DNA of 64,000 nt from Phoenix dactylifera (GCF_009389715.1 NC_052400.1:19809674-19873673); one strand, 5' to 3'; positions 38,651 to 52,159 are shown, numbered from the stretch's first letter. Numbers and translations: made by a program. Notes: generated by a model not told the origin, from the sequence alone.

Positions 38651-41600
38651 TCATAGATATATTAACATATGGATAATTTCTTGTCAAGATGGATATTCCA
38701 TAATAATTCCACATGATAACTCTCTGATCCGTCTACTGTTAACAGATTGGTATAAATCTGACAAAGAAAAAACTATTGATCTCGAACATTAATGTAACCA
38801 CGAACACAATCCAAAGATCTTCAGATCTTATGACATATCTAATCATCGGTGAAGCCAAAAAAAATTCTAAAAGGATTGGAAAATAAAAGAGATAGGGAGC
38901 AAGCATACAAACCATAGATCAGCAATCAAGAGGTTTAAAGAAATAAGGATCAGATCAAGCAAGAAAGATCCCCTAAGCTGCTGGGAGGGAAGTGAGAGGT
39001 GGAGATCCTCCTTCCTTATATTACTCCTTTATATTTTTAGGGAATAACGGGAGAAAAATGACTTTCCAAGATGAGATGCACTGCCTCTAATCCTGTCAGT
39101 CAAATCATTTTTTTTTTTTGAAAAAAATAGTAGCTGGAATCTAAATGCTATGGTTCCCAAAATGGAATAGAAATTCTCTTGTGCACGATAATATCTATGG
39201 GGCGGGGTTCCTATTTTATTATATATTTTTTTCTAATGTCCATCTTAAAGGAAAAAATACAATCCATTAATAGAATCTATTAGGTCAGGTATATACAATC
39301 CAGGGTACATGATCAGATAGTGCACATCGAACTTATAATGAAAAAGAGAGAGAGAGAGAAAAGCACATGCTTGTATAGACCTTAGACGTCCCATTTAGTG
39401 CGATCCTTAATATTATACTTGGTTGTAAGATAAATTTACTTGAATAAATAGGGTTAGCTTGCTCTTAACTCACTTTATTTTAGAGCGGAAAAAATAATCC
39501 CAAAGTCCAGATAAAATAGTTTGCTTTAGGTTAAGTAAAAAAAAAAATAAAGGATAAATCTACTATTTTTTTAAAATGTTCATCTTAAAGAAAATAAAAT
39601 ATTCACTTATAGTTACCTTTTCAAATATTTAAGAAGAACTTTCTCCTTTGACTTTAAAGCAAAGTAAATGAATTTAAATTCCTTGCTCCATTTCAAGTTG
39701 AATTCAACGTAGCCTAGAAGGAGAGGTTTCTACCAAAAAGAACAAATCATTTGATCATCAACGAAATAGATTATTTTGAACTTCACTAAACAAGAATACC
39801 CTGCTTTTGCAATTATTTTATGATATTTTAAAATTGGGATCCCTTCCAAACTTGAACATTAGAGGTCCAAATCCAATTCTTCAATCACTGCGTCGATCTG
39901 CCCATGCAAATATGATAGGATCCACACAGTCCCACTTCTCTCTCTCCCTCCCTCACGTTTCATGCAATGGCTGGTCCCTCCCTCCCTCCTCACGTTTCAT
40001 GCAATGGCTGGACTACGTAATAGAACTGTTAGATCCTTCCCCCAAGATGGTGACACAAAATCTAGAGAGAGGTCTCCAACATTGAAAAATAATTGAGAAT
40101 AATTGAGTTGTTAGTCAAGAAAGGAGGTACGAGAGGTCCCATGGAAGGCTCGTGAGACATCCCCTCCTCGAAGATCTTTTCATTCAACATACATATACAT
40201 ACATACATACATATATATATAGATATATATAATCAATAATTAGGCCCTCATCTCCTTCACACAGCCTTTTCTTTTTCATTGTGCGCATCACTTAGGCCTG
40301 CGATTGATGAATCCTAATCCATTCCACTGAAAAGAGCGATTATTCACAGAAACTTTAGACAACTTATGAGGAATAGGGACCCTCTTGGTTTTAATATGGT
40401 TCCAATATAGGCCAATTGGATGTTGTTTCCACTTTGCAGCTTTATTAGGAGACTTGCCATCTTACCTTCCAAAATCGGATGATCCATCATTTCAAGAAAG
40501 CTCGACATCATATGTCCTGCTATTGTTAGTTATCAGTTATCTAGTCCAATTCGAGCGCTCTTCCCTTGATCGAGTTTTCTTGACTGGCTTCAAAGCTTGC
40601 AAGATGGCATTGCCAAAGAGTACTCATCTCGGTCCCATTCTTTTAGTGGACTATTTATGTTCTTCCTTTTGCCTTTGTGGTGGCCCTGGTGAACTGCCCT
40701 GATAATATATGTACCAGAATGGTTTATCACTTCCCCATGAAAACAGAGTCTGCATGCAGAACTAACAAAACAATGTTAGTGCCAATCTACGAAGTTTAAG
40801 GCATTTGTATGGATTGGGATTCTAACTGGAACCCCACCATAAATGCCGAGAGGTGATCTTACCAAAGCCAAATAAGGAGTTCAGGCAGATAATCTAATCT
40901 CATTCAGGAAAAAGGCAAGGCACAAAAAAGAGTTCACCCTTGAGTTATATACAGAGCAATTAAAGACAAAAATAATGCATGTTGATGTGAATGGCTTCAG
41001 TTCTGTACGGCTACTATTCCGTATGTTAAGAAAGGGTTCTTAAGCATTAGAGTTGTACCTTTTTTTTCAAATATTATAATAGGTCGCCACTTAGGACGGT
41101 CGTACATTCCGGGCTAATGTACTCTGAAAACCTCGTCTAGTTAACTTGAAAAAAGAGAACCGAAAGCCCCTCAGATTCTGAAAGTAAACAGTTAAGACAG
41201 TAGTGCTTGCATTCCCGAATTTAGTAGTTAGAGGGGTGCTCTTTAGGACTTACTTGCAACGAATTTGATGCATCCCTTCTTTGGACTCAAATTTTTATCA
41301 TCAGACTGTTCTGTATCAATGGTTCATGGTCATAAAAAAAGTACAAAAATAAGCCATTCTGGGGCAGTTCAAAGACCAGCTTAATATTATTTTCTGATGA
41401 GATTGAGAGCATGATCAAAATATGCTCATCACTAGTTATGATCGAAATATGCTAATTATAGTTTAGTTTTTCTCACCAAAGATTAATGAAAACCTACGTA
41501 ATCTCTGAATGGAGGATCCTGAAGTCTGAGATGATTCTCTCTTCTTGTTTAGATTTCTGGAAGCATATAATGCATCTACGGAGGAAATGTGGGATCACCC

Positions 41601-42990
41601 ATCTGGCTATGAGAAAGAAAAAGATTCCAATTGCTTATCCACTAAAATAGTTCCAAGTTAGGATAAAGAGATTTATCCAAGTTAGAGGTGCTCTGTCCTA
41701 CATCTCAAAGAGAGCTATTTGACTTTATGTCAGTTCTGGAAGTTGACAATTAGGGCTTTCCTTTTGCTTTAGTTCGAATAAAGAATGGCTTGGATAATAT
41801 ATAATGCCCCCTGGCTCTGCTTTAGGTTTCCTAGTGGATAAGCTCGCAGCAGTAATGCAGATTCTCACCAACAAAGATCATCATTGGGGTTTATTATGAG
41901 TGATAGATGGAGCAAACCGGAGGAAGAATACGACGATGAATGGTGAGCCCTTGTGTGGTCTATGGTCGGTCCGCGACCCCTGGATGCCAAAGGCATCCGT
42001 CGTAGCTTTTATAGAGTGGAGACGATGGGTCGGTTGCATTACTTATAGCTTCTTCATTTGCAGACAAACCTGATTCAAAATTATCTTTCATTCCAAGACA
42101 TAACTTATAATCATGTGTTCCATATTAGCCTGGAGTTCGCTCCCAGCAATATATAGTAGGGGGAGAACAAAGAGAGCCATATTTCATGCAAATACCAATG
42201 TCTCATAAATTATGATGGAAGAAAATCAGATCACATGCAGTGCCAACCATTCGCCAATGATTTGAGATTGCACGATGGAGATTTTAATATATCTACTCAT
42301 GCTTCACATATGGCCTCACTTTTTTATGCATCCTGACATGAGATTAATAGCCAACGTTAAACCTAAATTTGCCGGCCATTTTATGCTTGTTTTTAGTCTT
42401 ATATACATGTATACATAATTGTGTTAAAATAGATATAATTATACAGAGAAATATATAAAAGTATATGCAAATTTAATGTAATTATGTGTAAAACTAATTT
42501 AATTGTTTATAAAGATTAAAAATATAAGGGTTAAATATAAAATGATAATCACATAAAGGATGCGATGTTGAGTTGCTATGTATGACAACCTATATTATCA
42601 AATTATTGATCTTCATTAACAAATATTAATTTTTTTAGAAAAATCTAGAGTAATAATTAGTGTACCATCTTTCTGCACTTGTTTGGGCGTGTCACAAATG
42701 CGGAAGGGCGTAACATGAGCCATCGGTATTCTATATTATGTTTGTTTTTACCGTAAAGTGATGTATGACCATAGATAGTTGCCACATCAGCTATCTCAGA
42801 GATAGGCAGTTATCGCACATCCTCATGATGCACCGTATTTGGTACCCTACATATCCGCCCCCAAGATAGATAATATGGCAGCTATCCAGAATTGTAAAAT
42901 ACACAATGTGGAGAATCCAAACTAATAATATGTGAGGTTGCTAGGTGATTTACCAATATCCAAAGAACATGATTTTATTAGTCTCTCTAT
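38651..42990. other. Intergenic stretch, no gene recognised
   Basis: It holds a (GA)n near 39,345, a duplicated 'cacgtttcatgcaatggctgg' at 39,953-40,013, the dispersed repeat at 40,042-40,165, and a TACA/TATA run at 40,190-40,230. The open frame at 40,385-40,702 resembles nothing known to me. Confidence 0.45.
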
Positions 42991-42999
42991 TTAGCATGA

Positions 43000-43735
43000 T
43001 GTAACACCCAGACCAATCAGAGAGTTGGGCTTCGTCCATTTGACCGGCCCAAATATAAGAGTTTGGCCTGAAAAAAGGCTAGGGGGCAGGGCACGTGCTT
43101 GGCACATGCGATGAGAGAAGAAGACTTCCATCTTCCTCTCAAGTTTGTCAAATAGAATCCGACTCTAGAGCGAATTCCGGCATCCTTCGAGCTCTATTTA
43201 GAGCCTTTCAACCTTCTTTCAATCTTCACCGATGACCCTAGCCTCCGATCGAAGTTCGTTACTGGATTCTTCTTTGATTACCTCTCCGATGATCGACCAT
43301 CACCAACACTATGGTTGTAGGCAGAATATTGCTGGAGGCCAGGTGGGAACCAAGATCCTTCGATTAATCCTTGTTAGCTTCTTTTCAAGTTTATGGATCA
43401 AGTATTATAGTCGGCTATCGCCAAATTTTTTTAAAAAAAAAGCCTAAGCCATGGTTTTCCCCCTTTTTTTGGATCTTTCTGTCCCTAATCTTTCTTTCCG
43501 ACCATTAACACCTGCGAAGCTCGTCGTCGAGGCCTTCATCTGGTTCCTCCCGACGGCTTCCAGCATGAAGCCTCGATCGCCAAATATCATGGTTTGGCGG
43601 GTTAAAGTGCTGAAGTCTTATTTTGGTTCTTTTTCAGCTACCTTTGTCGCCACCCGATTATAAGACCTCCGGCTGCACCACTACTATGACCAGCACATTG
43701 CTGGCCACAGCCACCACCGGCCATGAGGAGGGGTG
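43000..43735. repeat. Possible LTR-like remnant beginning TGTAACACCC
   Basis: The segment starts with 'gatgtaacacccagacc', a common start of plant LTRs, followed by a moderately GC-rich region without coding similarity. Only the start motif supports it. Confidence 0.25.
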
Positions 43736-44080
43736 ATGCATGAACTTTATTTCAATGTTACGCATTAACCTTTAACAAAAGCCGTGTTTGGCTCAAGATG
43801 CAGCTAAGGCTGTTCGGTCCACCGCATCTTGAAAGTGGTGATGGGCTGTAATGCATCTAAGTTTATGGGAGAGTTCTCTGTAAGTAGAGAACCATTTTTC
43901 CTATCCCAATCTCAGATTGGAGGGAAGGAGTGACCCATGAACTTTATTTCCATAGTGCACATTAACCTTTAATAAAAGCTGTGTTTGGCTACAGATGCAG
44001 GTAAGGCTGTCGGGTCCATTGCATGTACGTTGAAAGTGGTGATGGGCTGTAATGCATCTAAAATCTACCATTCATCCCCC
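43733..44080. repeat. Diverged duplication, about 195-bp period
   Basis: The phrases 'catgaactttatttc', 'cattaacctttaa.aaaagc', 'gtgtttggct', 'gaaagtggtgatgggctgta' and 'atgcatcta' appear twice in the same order (near 43,740-43,860 and 43,932-44,062). Function unknown. Confidence 0.7.
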
Positions 44081-45328
44081 TTGATCGCTGCATCTTAAAG
44101 ATTATAAAAGTTCACGTACGGTCTTCCGAGAATCTGCGTACTAACCGGTACTACCCACCGGACTGGAACCAGGGAAGATATCAAAATGTTAAAAAGAACC
44201 CAAAAGCGGCCCCTCCGGGCTCCAACCCACTTGTCCACAGCTTTGCCCCATGCCTCAACGATCCATACATTCATTCCCTCCTTAAATCCAAATGCACTCA
44301 CGCAAGTAAGAAAAAAAAAATCTATTAACAAAAGGTTTAGTTGGAACAAATCTATTGGCTGTATACTGTTAGCATAATTTTAGAAATTAGGAAACAACCT
44401 GCATATCCCATAATTTTTTTTTATTAGTTGATTCTGTATCAATTTATATTATTTTTTTAATTACATAATTTTTTTAGAATAATTTTAGGAATCACATAAC
44501 AACTTGCATCAGTAGGTAATATGGAATAAACCAAATATGATAGGACAAAGAAATAGAATCAATTTTCTTTTTTTTCTGCAAATATTTTAATAATTGTGGA
44601 TGCTATTTGCTGCTAGGGCCTGATTAAACCATTTAAGATTACACTCCAGGTCTTCTAGAAAAGCATTGACTAGTGCTTGAAAACTCCAGTGGTATGATTG
44701 GAGGAGTGGTTGCGGAATTTGAACATGTTTCAGAGGTAGCCGTGGAAATTAGATTTCCACTGGGAGGTCCCCTACATGAATCATGGCATTCTAATCAATC
44801 CGAGCCGGCCATTGAGCGTGCCATCGTTGTCATCCCAATTTCGACTGGCTGTGGAAAGTCTAAATCAAACCCCTAATGCTGGAAAAGCTTTCAAAAGTCT
44901 CCTTGAGCTCCGGGCTTACACGCTTTTGCAAAGGATGGAGAAGAGAAGACGAAGAAAAAAGAAATAAATAAAGCTATTCACTTGGGCGTTAAGCAAGAAG
45001 CTTTATCACATGTGAAATAGAAGCTAGATTTTTATATAGCTTTATGATTAGTAGTTAGTTAGGGACACTTATGAAGTTTGAAAGAAAGTAAAAGGTTGGT
45101 TTTGTTGTTTTTAAGGCAATACGGTAATCATGTCTTCATAGAATAGTTTAAATCTTAAACGAGTTTTGTTTGAGTAGCGCTCCTGTTGGGAACGCGAAAA
45201 GAATACGCTCGTCAGAGATGCATATAGTTTTCTGGTTTAAGATTATTGTGCTTTGAATTATGAAATGATGTTTCATAGGCATAATTTAATCTTTCATTCA
45301 ATTTGGCGAGGAGGCTCGCCATGCCGTT
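44081..45328. other. Intergenic stretch, nothing recognised
   Basis: AT-rich DNA with short open frames that show no family similarity. Confidence 0.5.
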
Positions 45329-45330
45329 AG

Positions 45331-45728
45331 TTTTTTTTTTTTTTTTGCTACGAGCGATAATTCATATAACACGTGCATGGATACATCCAATAAAATCAAA
45401 AAACAAAATATCACGGAGCTCCCGAGGCAGCTCCCCATCCTCTGTTCACACGGTACTGCCAGCGTGGTTGGCCATATAGGTGGCTACCCAGTCGCAAGTC
45501 GCAACCCCATTGACTTCTCTAAATACATGCGTAGTCAGGACAATCCTTTCATTCCTTATCATCATCCAGATGTCATGAAGCAATGGATGGTCATCGACAG
45601 TGACCCTCGGATCCTCCTGGATTCAGCTAATGATCGTAGCCGAGTTACCCTCCAAGATAACTGAACTAGCTGATAGCACACGCTGAACATATCGAAGATT
45701 CGCTCAGGCCATGGTTTCCGGCTCACTG
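45331..45728 (-). mobile_element. 5'-truncated LINE copy, RNase H end
   Basis: On the minus strand it encodes RNase H-like text in shifting frames (VILEGNSATIIS; PRVTVDDHPLLHDIWMMIRN; CDWVATYMANHAG). It ends with 'gatgtatccatgcacgtg' and an A-tail at 45,331-45,348. It is the same family as the copy at 36,420-36,940. I did not find clear target duplications. Confidence 0.7.
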
Positions 45729-45789
45729 TTTTTCAAAATTGAAAAAAAAAAAGTGTGATGAAAACGTTGAATACGTGTGCCAATATATA

Positions 45790-45876
45790 ACACTTGGCAG
45801 AATTATGGCACTCTAAGATAGGTCTGCAGGAACACTTGGCAGAATTATGGCACTCTAAGATAGGTCTGCAGGAACG
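45790..45876. repeat. 43-bp tandem duplication
   Basis: The unit starting 'aacacttggcagaattatgg' and ending 'ggtctgcagg' occurs twice head to tail, almost identical. Confidence 0.9.
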
Positions 45877-46717
45877 GCAAGTGAAGGTGCCATCCTTGGA
45901 TATCACTTCTTTGATGCTCCTCTTTCATTACACTCCATTTGAACCTAAATGTTATTAATTCTCTTAGAAGGCATGTTAACATTAATTTTCTATCACATAT
46001 TTCATATAAATGCTTATTTTTGGTTGCTTGTTAGTCTTAAAATCCTCCTTAATGACTCATGTATACTCGAAGTCTAGAAGATTTGGGGCGGTTCTTAATT
46101 CTTATAAAAGAAAATAAATAAGTTCTTAGCTGGTACTAGAAATTATTAGATGGATCAGGTTCAGTGGACCAGTTCAAATCTGGATGGCACGCTGAATTCT
46201 CAATCTTATTTTAATCTTGAATAGTGTAAATACAGAAAAGATAAAATGGCGAGCAAACAAAGAGGTCCACTGAATCAGCGGCTCGGATTCTCTTTCAAAC
46301 AGATGAGGCGTACACGTCACATTCATGAAGGACCCACATACCTTCCAAATGCCAGGTGGCTTGAGAGGTGTCCGCCGTTCATGCCCACCAACCCGTTTGA
46401 AGCTTCCCAGCTCCCAAGTAAGCTCGATTCTACCACAAAACCCCTTTACTTCCCCTCTAAACATCCACAAATCCCCATCAAATCCTGTTTCTGATAAAAA
46501 AAAAAAAAAGCCGCTAACTGAGCTTAGTATTCCGTGTTTACCCGCCACGTTTCCATCCAGCCGCCATTTCGGAGCCCCTCCAGTCTCCAACGCTCTCCTC
46601 ATGGAGGACGTTTTTGTAATTTCCTCATCAAATAATTAGGAAAAAAATTATCCTTAAATTTGCCATTAAAATAACCCAGCTCATTTTTTTTGGCCTCCTC
46701 TCCCTTTCCGTCGTCTT

Positions 46718-46723
46718 TATAAA
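46718..46723 (+). promoter_or_regulatory. TATA box of the DUF761 gene
   Basis: TATAAA in the context CTTTATAAACCC lies about 220 bp before the ATG, followed by a CT-rich leader. Confidence 0.7.
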
Positions 46724-46786
46724 CCCTGCCCACTTCCCCCACTCTCACTCGCACCCAACCAACGCATTAAATCCTCCTCAAGATAC

Positions 46787-46805
46787 TCCTCCTCCTCCTC
46801 CTCCT

Positions 46806-46853
<48 letters not shown>
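46787..46853 (+). repeat. (CTC)n/(CT)n tract in the 5' leader of the DUF761 gene
   Basis: About seven CTC triplets are followed by about 22 CT repeats between the TATA box and the start codon. CT-rich leaders are common in plants and length changes here could affect expression (inference). Confidence 0.9.
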
Positions 46854-46857
<4 letters not shown>

Positions 46858-46938
46858 CAAAATTCTTCCAAAATTTTCAAGAAACCCCCTCCAGGAAAGA
46901 CGGAAACAGGAGAAAGGACGGAGACCGACACGGCCGAA

Positions 46939-47592
46939 ATGGAACCAAGTAGTGTAACCAAGCGGCTGTGGCACATCATACGGGTGGCGTACTACATGCT
47001 CCGCAAGGGCATCTCCAAGCGCAAGCTCGCGCTGGACCTCCACCTCCTCCTCCACCGCGGCAAGATCGCCGGAAAAGCCCTCGGCGACCTCTTGAACTTC
47101 CACCACCACCACCACCATGGGGCCGCCCCTTCCTCCCCGGGGTTCTCTCGGCGGTCCATGGATCCCACCCTCCCCTTCTACGACACCCGGGAGGTGGAGT
47201 TCAGCTGCAGCAACACCCCCGCCGCCTACCCCGCCAAGCTTTTCCGGAAGAACCGCCACCGCCACGACTACTCAAACTACGATGTCGCCGCCATCGCGAA
47301 GGCCTTTGAGATCCTCAACTCCGAGGTCTCTGATACCGAGTCGGTGATGGCAACGCCATCACCTGCCCCCATTTTGAGCAGCTTCTTGAGGAGTCCCGCG
47401 GTGGTGCGGCAGCTGAGGATAACCGACTCCCCCTTCCCCATAATGGAGGAGGACGGGGTAGCCGACGGCCACGTCGACCGGGCGGCGGAGGAGTTCATTA
47501 AAAGGTTCTACGAGCAGCTCCGGCTCCAGCAAAGTGTGGCGGCCACACCAGACTATACGTGCCGCCGCGAGCCACTGGTCGGCCGGGCTTGA
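46939..47592 (+). CDS. DUF761 domain protein (avr9/Cf-9-elicited 146-like)
   Basis: Single exon, 217 residues. The family is plant-specific; members are small proteins, some induced by wounding or pathogens, with no proven biochemical activity. The N-terminus has the typical basic helical region KRLWHIIRVAYYMLRKGISK, then RKLALDLHLLLHRGKIAGKA, followed by a His-rich stretch (six His at 55-60). The middle holds EVEFSCSNTPA and YDVAAIAKAFEILNSE, both typical of the group. The C-terminal DUF761 motif is VDRAAEEFIKRFYEQLRLQQ, near residues 178-197. The ATG at 46,939 is the first in the leader after a good TATA box, and AATAAA lies at 47,630-47,635. The coding part is GC-rich, as common for intronless monocot genes. 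Open frames on the opposite strand are shadows. Confidence 0.9.
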   Translation: MEPSSVTKRLWHIIRVAYYMLRKGISKRKLALDLHLLLHRGKIAGKALGDLLNFHHHHHHGAAPSSPGFSRRSMDPTLPFYDTREVEFSCSNTPAAYPAKLFRKNRHRHDYSNYDVAAIAKAFEILNSEVSDTESVMATPSPAPILSSFLRSPAVVRQLRITDSPFPIMEEDGVADGHVDRAAEEFIKRFYEQLRLQQSVAATPDYTCRREPLVGRA

Positions 47593-47629
47593 GATGGCCC
47601 ATCCATGGTTAGTTCAGCTGTTCCGCCTC

Positions 47630-47635
47630 AATAAA
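47630..47635 (+). terminator. Polyadenylation signal of the DUF761 gene
   Basis: AATAAA lies about 40 bp after the stop codon. Confidence 0.6.
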
Positions 47636-47639
47636 TGTA

Positions 47640-50600
47640 TGAGAGTGCACTGTAAAAAAAATCTACGCCATTTACTTGGCTCCGCTTTCCAGTAGCTTTG
47701 GTTGTTGGTGGAGGGTGTGGGAGGTGGAGTTTGTCGATGAGTCTTCAGTGTTGGGCCCGGGGGTTCAGCACTTCACTTGCACTTTGTTTTCTTCAGAGGC
47801 TTCATATGATGAACCCCTACTTGCATGCTTATTTTAAGAGTTATTTTGTGCTGGTCCTTTCTTCTTTTTTTTAAGTGAATGTATTTTGTGCTGGTTAAGT
47901 ATCTCTATTTTTTAAATTCGATGATATTCGATCGGTATCACCGTTTAGGTTATAATCTAAGACAACTCATGAATTTCTTAAATTTTTTTATAAAAAAAAC
48001 GAAAAAAATGGACTCCCATCATGATACCAGATTATAGTCCATTTGTTTTCATGTAATTTGGATCTGAAGGTAATTATCTAAAAAAGACTTATGAGTTGCA
48101 ATCCTATTGAGATATTTCAATTATTTTAAGCTTTTGGAATCAATTGATTACTTAATTTGGATTAGAGCTTATATATGCTGAAGATTGCAAGTTCGAATTC
48201 CCTACTAATTAATTATTTATTTGATAATTTTGTAAGACCGAGTCTTTAGTTAACATGGTCATTGTTAATGCCCTTCATCCTCATTACTTATTTAACTAAT
48301 TGAACAGAAGGGATTGACAAACTTATGAAACTTTATGCGTTGGGTTTGTTTAAATAACAAGGTTTATAGATCCTTATATCTAAGATAGATAAAGAAGGTT
48401 TTACCCAATTAAGCAAGCTTCACGCCTTATTTTCTAAAACATGTAACAAGAGGAAAGACCACAAAAAGACAAGTTCTCGTGGGTGTTGTTGGTACGCTGT
48501 CGGAAGACGGCTGCCTTCCGACCAATTGGAAGCAAGCCTCCTTCTAAAGCCAAGAGCTGAGTGGAGGTAGAGATATCGGCGTGGACGGGGGCAGAAAAAG
48601 AGCTGCATACAGCTGTTGCTCACGGGAGAGAGAGTGAGGTAAAAGTATACTGTTTTAGAGAAAATCCTTGGCTGGACTGCTGGAAAACAAGTAGAAAATG
48701 AAAAGCTAAAACATTAGTAGATTGTGGTTTCATGTTCTGACTTTATTGAAGGTGAAAAATCTTCCATCAATTACGCCTCTAGTTACAAATCTTTCAAGTT
48801 TAAGCAAAACACCTTCTTTCTATGTTTCTGAGCCATATATAATCCAACATGAAACACTTCAAAAAAAAACAAAACAAAAAAAGAAAACCATGTGCAATGT
48901 ATATCTTGTTCTGTGCATCTGTAACATTGGTCCTTGTCAAAGAAAATATCTTCGGCGAGGACAAAATTTATGCAATCATGAAATCAATCATGGCCACAAA
49001 CAATATTTTCCTGAAGCGCCACATGTCAAGGCATGAGTTGGCCAAGGCTTGTCTTCTAAACCAACAAAGTAGCAAACACCCAACCCCAGATCTGCTTCTT
49101 TTATAGGTGTGCTAAGAAAACTAAAAAGGAAAAAAACTTGCAACACAATTCATCCAACCCAATATCCTTCTCGCTGCCTTTTCATTGGGTGGAAAGCAAA
49201 GCTCTTCCCACACTAGAGCCACGAGACTAGTGACACTTTGTCTCTTCAATCTGCTTTCAAGGGCCAACAGTTTGATAGCTTGCACAAGGCCATTGTTGAG
49301 TAATATTTTTTCTTCTATGGACTCAACTTTTATTAGGTAAAGTCGAGGTTGCTTTCCTTGTGGTTCACCCACTCACTCAAAGGGCTCGTCACCCTCGGGG
49401 CAACGCCATCGCCGCTGCATCACAACCTGGCCTATTTTTCACAAGGAATTGCACAAAATTGTATAGCTGATAATAATCATAGCACATAAGATCATGTCAC
49501 CTATCAAACAACTCGCAACCATAATTCAATGAATAGGTTGTCAAAAGAACCATGTATCCAGTTATCCCTATATAATTGAACACCATGGATTCCCTTCTTG
49601 ACATATGGTGATCCTACTCAAATGTTTGAAGATGGAAGATTAAGAGTTTAGGAAAGCAAAATTAAATAAAAAAGCTAACATTTTAGAAATGAATTTTAAA
49701 ATCATTTGCGCATCGGAATATTCATGAGCAATTTGGACGTTTCTTATGTTCAGCTGCGACTATTGATTTCAAACGTGCCATTATATGAATACTTTCAGCA
49801 TGTTGGTTATTGAATCTTTAATCATTTTTGGACCCTGATCACCTCAGCTCTAGTAGAGTCACTGATCTCGCCAAGATCTAATTGCTTTATAGGTGGGTAA
49901 TTAGACTTCCAAACTTTGATCGGAGCACTTTATGAAAAGAAGTTGCTTATTTGATTTAAAAGTCAGCATACGCTGGACCACGTTAACAAGAGGACCACGT
50001 CCAGACTGGCCGCCTGGTAGCATATACCAGAGTCCAAGCGGTCCTACATACCAATCATACTATGATAACTTGGAGCCTGGTATAGTAGTAACAAGTGCCA
50101 CATTAGGTGGAGTCTATAAGCTTCCAATAGAGGGTAACCCTAAGGTTGATTCATTGTGAGCCAGATGTTACGGATTCGAAGCATGGAAATAATCTCTTCA
50201 TGTGCGAGTTAAAGTCGCATATATCTGACTCTTTCCAGATCCTACAGTGATAAGAGTCTAGCATACTGGGATGCCTATTACAAGCCCTATGTAGTTGTCT
50301 AGCTAGCTGGCTTGGGGTTATGCGCGTATAATTTTCTCAAACTTAAGGTGATTAATTGCAAATATAAAATGGAAAGCTAACTGAAACTTAAGACTACCAA
50401 CAAGAATAAGATGTAGCTGGTTGCTACCTCCCCCTCCTGCTGGAGAGATTTCCAAGGTTCGAAGTAGATGGTGGCATTCTTCCTGTGTGCTCAACTCTTC
50501 TTTTGTTAAAAAAAGTATCAATGATTAGAGAGAGAGAGAGAGAGATCAGTTTTTGCTCATTAAATAAAAAAAAAATGACAAGTAGTAGGACTGAGAAAGG

Positions 50601-51360
50601 GGAAAGATGGAATAGGTTTTAAGAATTCCATTAATGCGTCCTCCTCTGCTCGGAAAAAGACTCGGAGAAAGTCCTTTGCAGAGTGAACCACAAGGAAGCG
50701 TGTACTAGGATGGTTGGTTTCAAACAGTGAGGCCAATTAGGACTCAATAGTGAAAATCTATATGATCTTAGTTGTAGTAAACTCCTGTACTTAGGAAACA
50801 TCATAAATTTTTATTCATCATATAACTCCAGCTTATGTACAATTCGTAAAATTAGCACCAAGACACTGGCATCTCAATTGGCTCTCTCCCTCTTCTCTTT
50901 TTGTTAAAGATAGGCACACGAATAAAAAGATAATGTTTAATTAAATGGAGGGATCATAGCTGCCCATTCTTCATCTCATGAGCATTGCACGAGACCAGGT
51001 CGATTATAATTGGTTCTCATAAAATTCATCATGCGATCCCATGCAATTGTCTTGTAGATCAATGATTTTTGTAGAACTTAAACTTTAGGACTCGTTTTTT
51101 TTTTTAAAAAAAAAACATACTTTAAGCCTTAAAGTGGTTGTATGGTTTTCATTAGGTTGAACTGAAAGTGTAGTCTTGGTGGAAAGGCTAGAGGAGACAG
51201 CGACCTTATTAAAGAGCACTGTGAGAAGGTGGGGCATTGTATTATTACTGAAAGGTCTCTCTCTTAGCTTTGGTTTTTCTAACCTATATCTCACTTGACT
51301 TTATTACCGACCGATTTGGATGCATCTAGCATGTAATCATGTGCCGTGCATAGCACGCCA
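47640..51360. other. Intergenic stretch, no gene recognised
   Basis: AT-rich with a short (GA)n near 50,528. A minus-strand frame at 49,121-49,372 has a leucine-rich look faintly like armadillo repeats, but it is too short and divergent to call. Confidence 0.45.
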
Positions 51361-51365
51361 CAAGT

Positions 51366-51807
51366 TGTAACAATTCAGGATCTCACCTAAAATGACTATA
51401 GCCGGAAGGTATTATTTGAGTTTCTTGATTCTGTATAAATACCCAAGATCTACCCAACAAATAACCAATATAGGACTAAACACACGCCCATACGGATCCT
51501 CACATACTTCTCTCATTTAAATCCTAACGTCCTCATCAGGCTAAGAGTTTAAATCTATTCAAATCTAATTACAAGCACCACAATCGGCCCATGGGTCAAC
51601 CCCAATATATCCGTATTATAGTGTTCCCTAGTCCACAGGTTATAAACTGGGTATGCTCTGATACCATTTGCAACAACTCAAGACTTCATCCAAAATGACT
51701 ATAGCCGGAAGGTATTATTTGGGTTCCTTGATTCTGTACAAGTATCCAAAATTTATCCAACAAATAACCGATATGAAAGTAAACATACGTCCCTACGGAT
51801 CATCACA
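51366..51807 (-). mobile_element. Complete-looking TRIM element
   Basis: Two LTRs of equal length, 139 bp (51,366-51,504 and 51,669-51,807), start TG(T/C)AACAA and end CATCACA/CCTCACA. The 164-bp interior carries a primer-binding site next to the right LTR: on the minus strand AAATGGTATCAGAGC, fitting initiator tRNA-Met. Flanking 5-bp repeats are CAAGT and CAAAT. With 442 bp and no coding sequence it depends on another element for movement. The LTRs differ at many positions, so the insertion is old. Confidence 0.88.
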
Positions 51808-52159
51808 CAAATTATCGTGATTAACTTGTGATGCCATTCGTCGGACCAAATGCACGCACCAATCAGCACATGATGACAGTAGAAGGATGCAAGCTATGTG
51901 GATTAACGTTATTGCTTAATGCCATCTGCTGACAAATCAGCAAATTTCTAGTGCTTGGATTATGTTAACATTCGGGGGTTGTGTGGCACCAGAGATAACC
52001 CCATCAGATTCAGAAAACTTGGATGGTAGAATTAGACTCTGCTACAAACCCAGAGCTTTGGCATCTGCTTGATTTGATATGATTTCCCCAAGGGTCGCGG
52101 ATTATTCATTTTGGGTCTCAATCACTGACTATTCTCCTATAATCCAAAGGCCCAATCAG

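Noticed and set aside
46717-47265. Minus-strand open frame opposite the DUF761 gene
   Set aside because: It is antisense to a well-supported gene and includes the translated (CT)n leader; a GC-rich shadow.
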